Below, in pieces: positions 13,971 to 14,268 of a stretch of 14,268 bases of DNA. The notes beneath the pieces were generated by a model. That model did not search any database and had not been told where the DNA came from. It saw only the letters and a program-made list of their open reading frames with translations. A program made the translations under genes and the position numbers. The number at the start of each line of letters is the position of its first letter. Position 1 is the first letter of the stretch. The DNA is from Deltaproteobacteria bacterium (GTDB lineage Bacteria; Desulfobacterota; Desulfobacteria; Desulfobacterales; C00003060): the NCBI GenBank assembly GCA_019309245.1, contig JAFDGP010000033.1:1-14268 (forward strand). The letters are read 5' to 3'.

Positions 13971-14182
13971 CCGATTGCACCGTGTTCATCGATAAAGTCC
14001 CGGTTGAAACCCTTCACCTGGCTTGAGAACAGGCAGATCCATTTTTATCTTCGTTTTTCGGCCCTTCGGGGATGCCGATTTTACCGGATCTGCTTTGTTG
14101 GTGGGCGTTTGAAGTACCACAGTACGTCGGCACGCCCACCGCCTCGCATCTTAAGGCAAACTCGGCAACCGGTGGATCCGGG
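13928..14182 (-). repeat. Structured dispersed repeat, copy C (full length, 255 bp, inverted)
   Basis: Read on the minus strand it runs from CCCGGATCCACCG (14182-14170) to CGGTGGATTTGGG (13940-13928), aligning end to end with copy B. Hairpin 1 is GGTGGGCG with CGCCCACC, longer than in A and B. Hairpin 2 is a perfect 8-bp GCAGATCC/GGATCTGC stem (plus-strand 14086-14093 with 14033-14040). One base is missing in the CTTCGTTTTT tract relative to A and B, which would shift any reading frame. Its right end lies inside the radical SAM open reading frame. Confidence 0.88.
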
Positions 14183-14196
14183 GGACGGGGCCGCCC

Positions 14197-14225
14197 TTGA
14201 CAAAGTGCATGGGGGTTCTTATTTT
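14197..14225 (+). promoter_or_regulatory. Candidate promoter at the right edge
   Basis: TTGACA (14197-14202), a 17-bp spacer, TATTTT (14220-14225), 15 bp outside repeat copy C and pointing out of the window. The remaining 43 bases show no complete gene. Confidence 0.45.
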
Positions 14226-14268
14226 CTCCAAGGAACTGCGTTTGCGTAAAATCCAGAAAGATCAAGTA

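Overview
The window looks like chromosome from a mesophilic Desulfobacterota (deltaproteobacterial) sulfate-reducer-type bacterium. This is an inference from three things: a 217-residue low-molecular-mass assimilatory-type sulfite reductase, a mid-to-high GC gene style, and DUF4372-type IS4 remnants. No 16S rRNA or other definitive marker is present, so the taxonomy is tentative.

Left part (1-4992, minus strand): a three-gene RND efflux operon in the order periplasmic adaptor, inner-membrane HAE1 pump, outer-membrane factor (cut by the window edge). The genes are stop/start coupled. Its control region (about 5040-5100) holds two back-to-back overlapping sigma70-like promoters and two palindromes. 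To its right is a divergent TetR/CecR-like regulator (5702-6334). A 5' piece of an IS4-type element has landed between the regulator and the promoter, and its truncated transposase is in frame with tetR, giving one 359-codon open chimera.

Middle (6335-10770): an accessory patchwork. It contains a PaaI-like hotdog thioesterase, a MerR regulator with the three mercury-type cysteines but no mer genes, a small siroheme sulfite/nitrite reductase, and the ribosome-rescue hydrolase ArfB. Two decayed toxin-antitoxin loci follow: phd with a truncated PIN toxin, and an intact vapB followed by what looks like only the tail of vapC. A structured repeat of about 255 bp with CCCAAATCCACCG terminal inverted repeats is scattered through this half of the window. 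There are two full-length copies (8107-8360 and 13928-14182), one end-truncated copy (7084-7283) and two right-end fragments (9548-9597 and 10663-10741).

Right part (10771-14268): an exported UshA-like 5'-nucleotidase with a strong intrinsic terminator, then a large-type (Bacillus scRNA-like) SRP RNA of about 263 nt with its own promoter. A YhcC-type (TIGR01212) radical SAM protein follows, whose last residues and stop codon are supplied by the inserted repeat. A candidate promoter lies just outside that repeat at the right edge.

I see no CRISPR array, tRNA, rRNA operon or phage module. The most unusual items are the structured repeat family, the transposase-TetR chimera with its control region, and the large SRP RNA.
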